Origin: Burkholderiaceae bacterium
GTDB taxonomy: Bacteria; Pseudomonadota; Gammaproteobacteria; Burkholderiales; Burkholderiaceae
Direction: 5' to 3'
Assembly (NCBI GenBank): GCA_022701845.1
Contig: JAKONS010000421.1
Coordinates: 1 to 5,279 of the forward strand
DNA: 5,279 nucleotides
Shown here one piece after another: positions 5,222 through 5,279 of this stretch (position 1 is the first letter of the stretch; every line of letters starts with the position of its first letter). The notes beneath the pieces were generated by a model. That model searched no databases and had not been told where the DNA came from. It saw nothing but the letters and a program-made list of their open reading frames with translations. Position numbers and translations under genes: made by a program.

Positions 5222-5279
5222 ATGAACGACGAAGAACTGCTGCGCTATTCACGCCATATCCTGCTCGACGCGATCGGCA
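5222..5279 (+). CDS. moeB: MoeB/ThiF/HesA-family adenylyltransferase, 5' fragment
   Basis: Only the first 19 codons are in the window: MNDEELLRYSRHILLDAIG. The RYSRHILLDAIG segment is the characteristic N-terminus of E1-like MoeB/ThiF enzymes. Family knowledge: these adenylate the C-terminal Gly-Gly of a small sulfur carrier (MoaD or ThiS) with ATP, preparing it for sulfur transfer in molybdopterin or thiamine synthesis. The ATP-binding GxGxxG and the zinc cysteines lie beyond the window, so MoeB cannot be told from ThiF or a HesA-like paralogue; the symbol is the family's most common label. No clear Shine-Dalgarno precedes the ATG (only GCAAGCCCC), and the ctpA terminator sits directly upstream. 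Confidence 0.75.
   Translation, partial: MNDEELLRYSRHILLDAIG

Overview
The window is ordinary chromosomal housekeeping DNA from a high-GC proteobacterium, most likely a betaproteobacterium of the Rhodocyclales (Azoarcus/Thauera-like) or a near relative. The reasons are the strong G/C preference at third codon positions, a SecB chaperone gene (a proteobacterial hallmark), and the order rhodanese-grxC-secB-gpsA divergent from gpmA-ctpA-moeB/thiF. The genus call is inference from gene content and general resemblance; no database was searched. I see no mobile element, CRISPR array, tRNA/rRNA gene or evident foreign island.

Layout. (1) Positions 1-287, + strand: the 3' end of rplY (ribosomal protein L25/CTC, TL5-type C-terminal domain), followed by two back-to-back hairpins; the second is a clear rho-independent terminator, probably also used by the convergent gpsA. 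(2) Positions 394-2745, - strand: an operon-like block read right to left as membrane-anchored rhodanese (YibN-like), grxC (glutaredoxin 3), secB (export chaperone) and gpsA (glycerol-3-phosphate dehydrogenase). This is the yibN-grxC-secB-gpsA order known from Escherichia coli. (3) Positions 2746-2846: a 101-bp divergent intergenic region with a palindrome carrying a TAGAAT -10-like box on each strand. (4) Positions 2847-5144, + strand: gpmA (2,3-bisphosphoglycerate-dependent phosphoglycerate mutase, TTG start) and ctpA (S41 carboxyl-terminal processing protease). (5) Positions 5169-5211: a strong terminator hairpin, then the first 19 codons of a MoeB/ThiF/HesA-family E1-like adenylyltransferase that runs off the window.

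How the genes fit together. The minus-strand block joins envelope and redox functions: a membrane rhodanese, a dithiol glutaredoxin, the SecB chaperone that delivers unfolded preproteins to SecA, and GpsA, which makes the sn-glycerol-3-phosphate needed for phospholipids. The plus-strand block couples a glycolytic mutase with an exported or membrane-anchored protease. In gammaproteobacteria the position facing yibN is usually held by the cofactor-independent mutase (gpmM/gpmI) followed by envC; here the unrelated dPGM holds it and envC is absent.

No previously undescribed system was found. The points most worth a second look are the shared divergent promoter palindrome, the TTG start of gpmA, the mutase replacement at a conserved locus, and the terminator placed almost against the moeB-like start codon. 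No stretch longer than about 120 bases lacks a gene.
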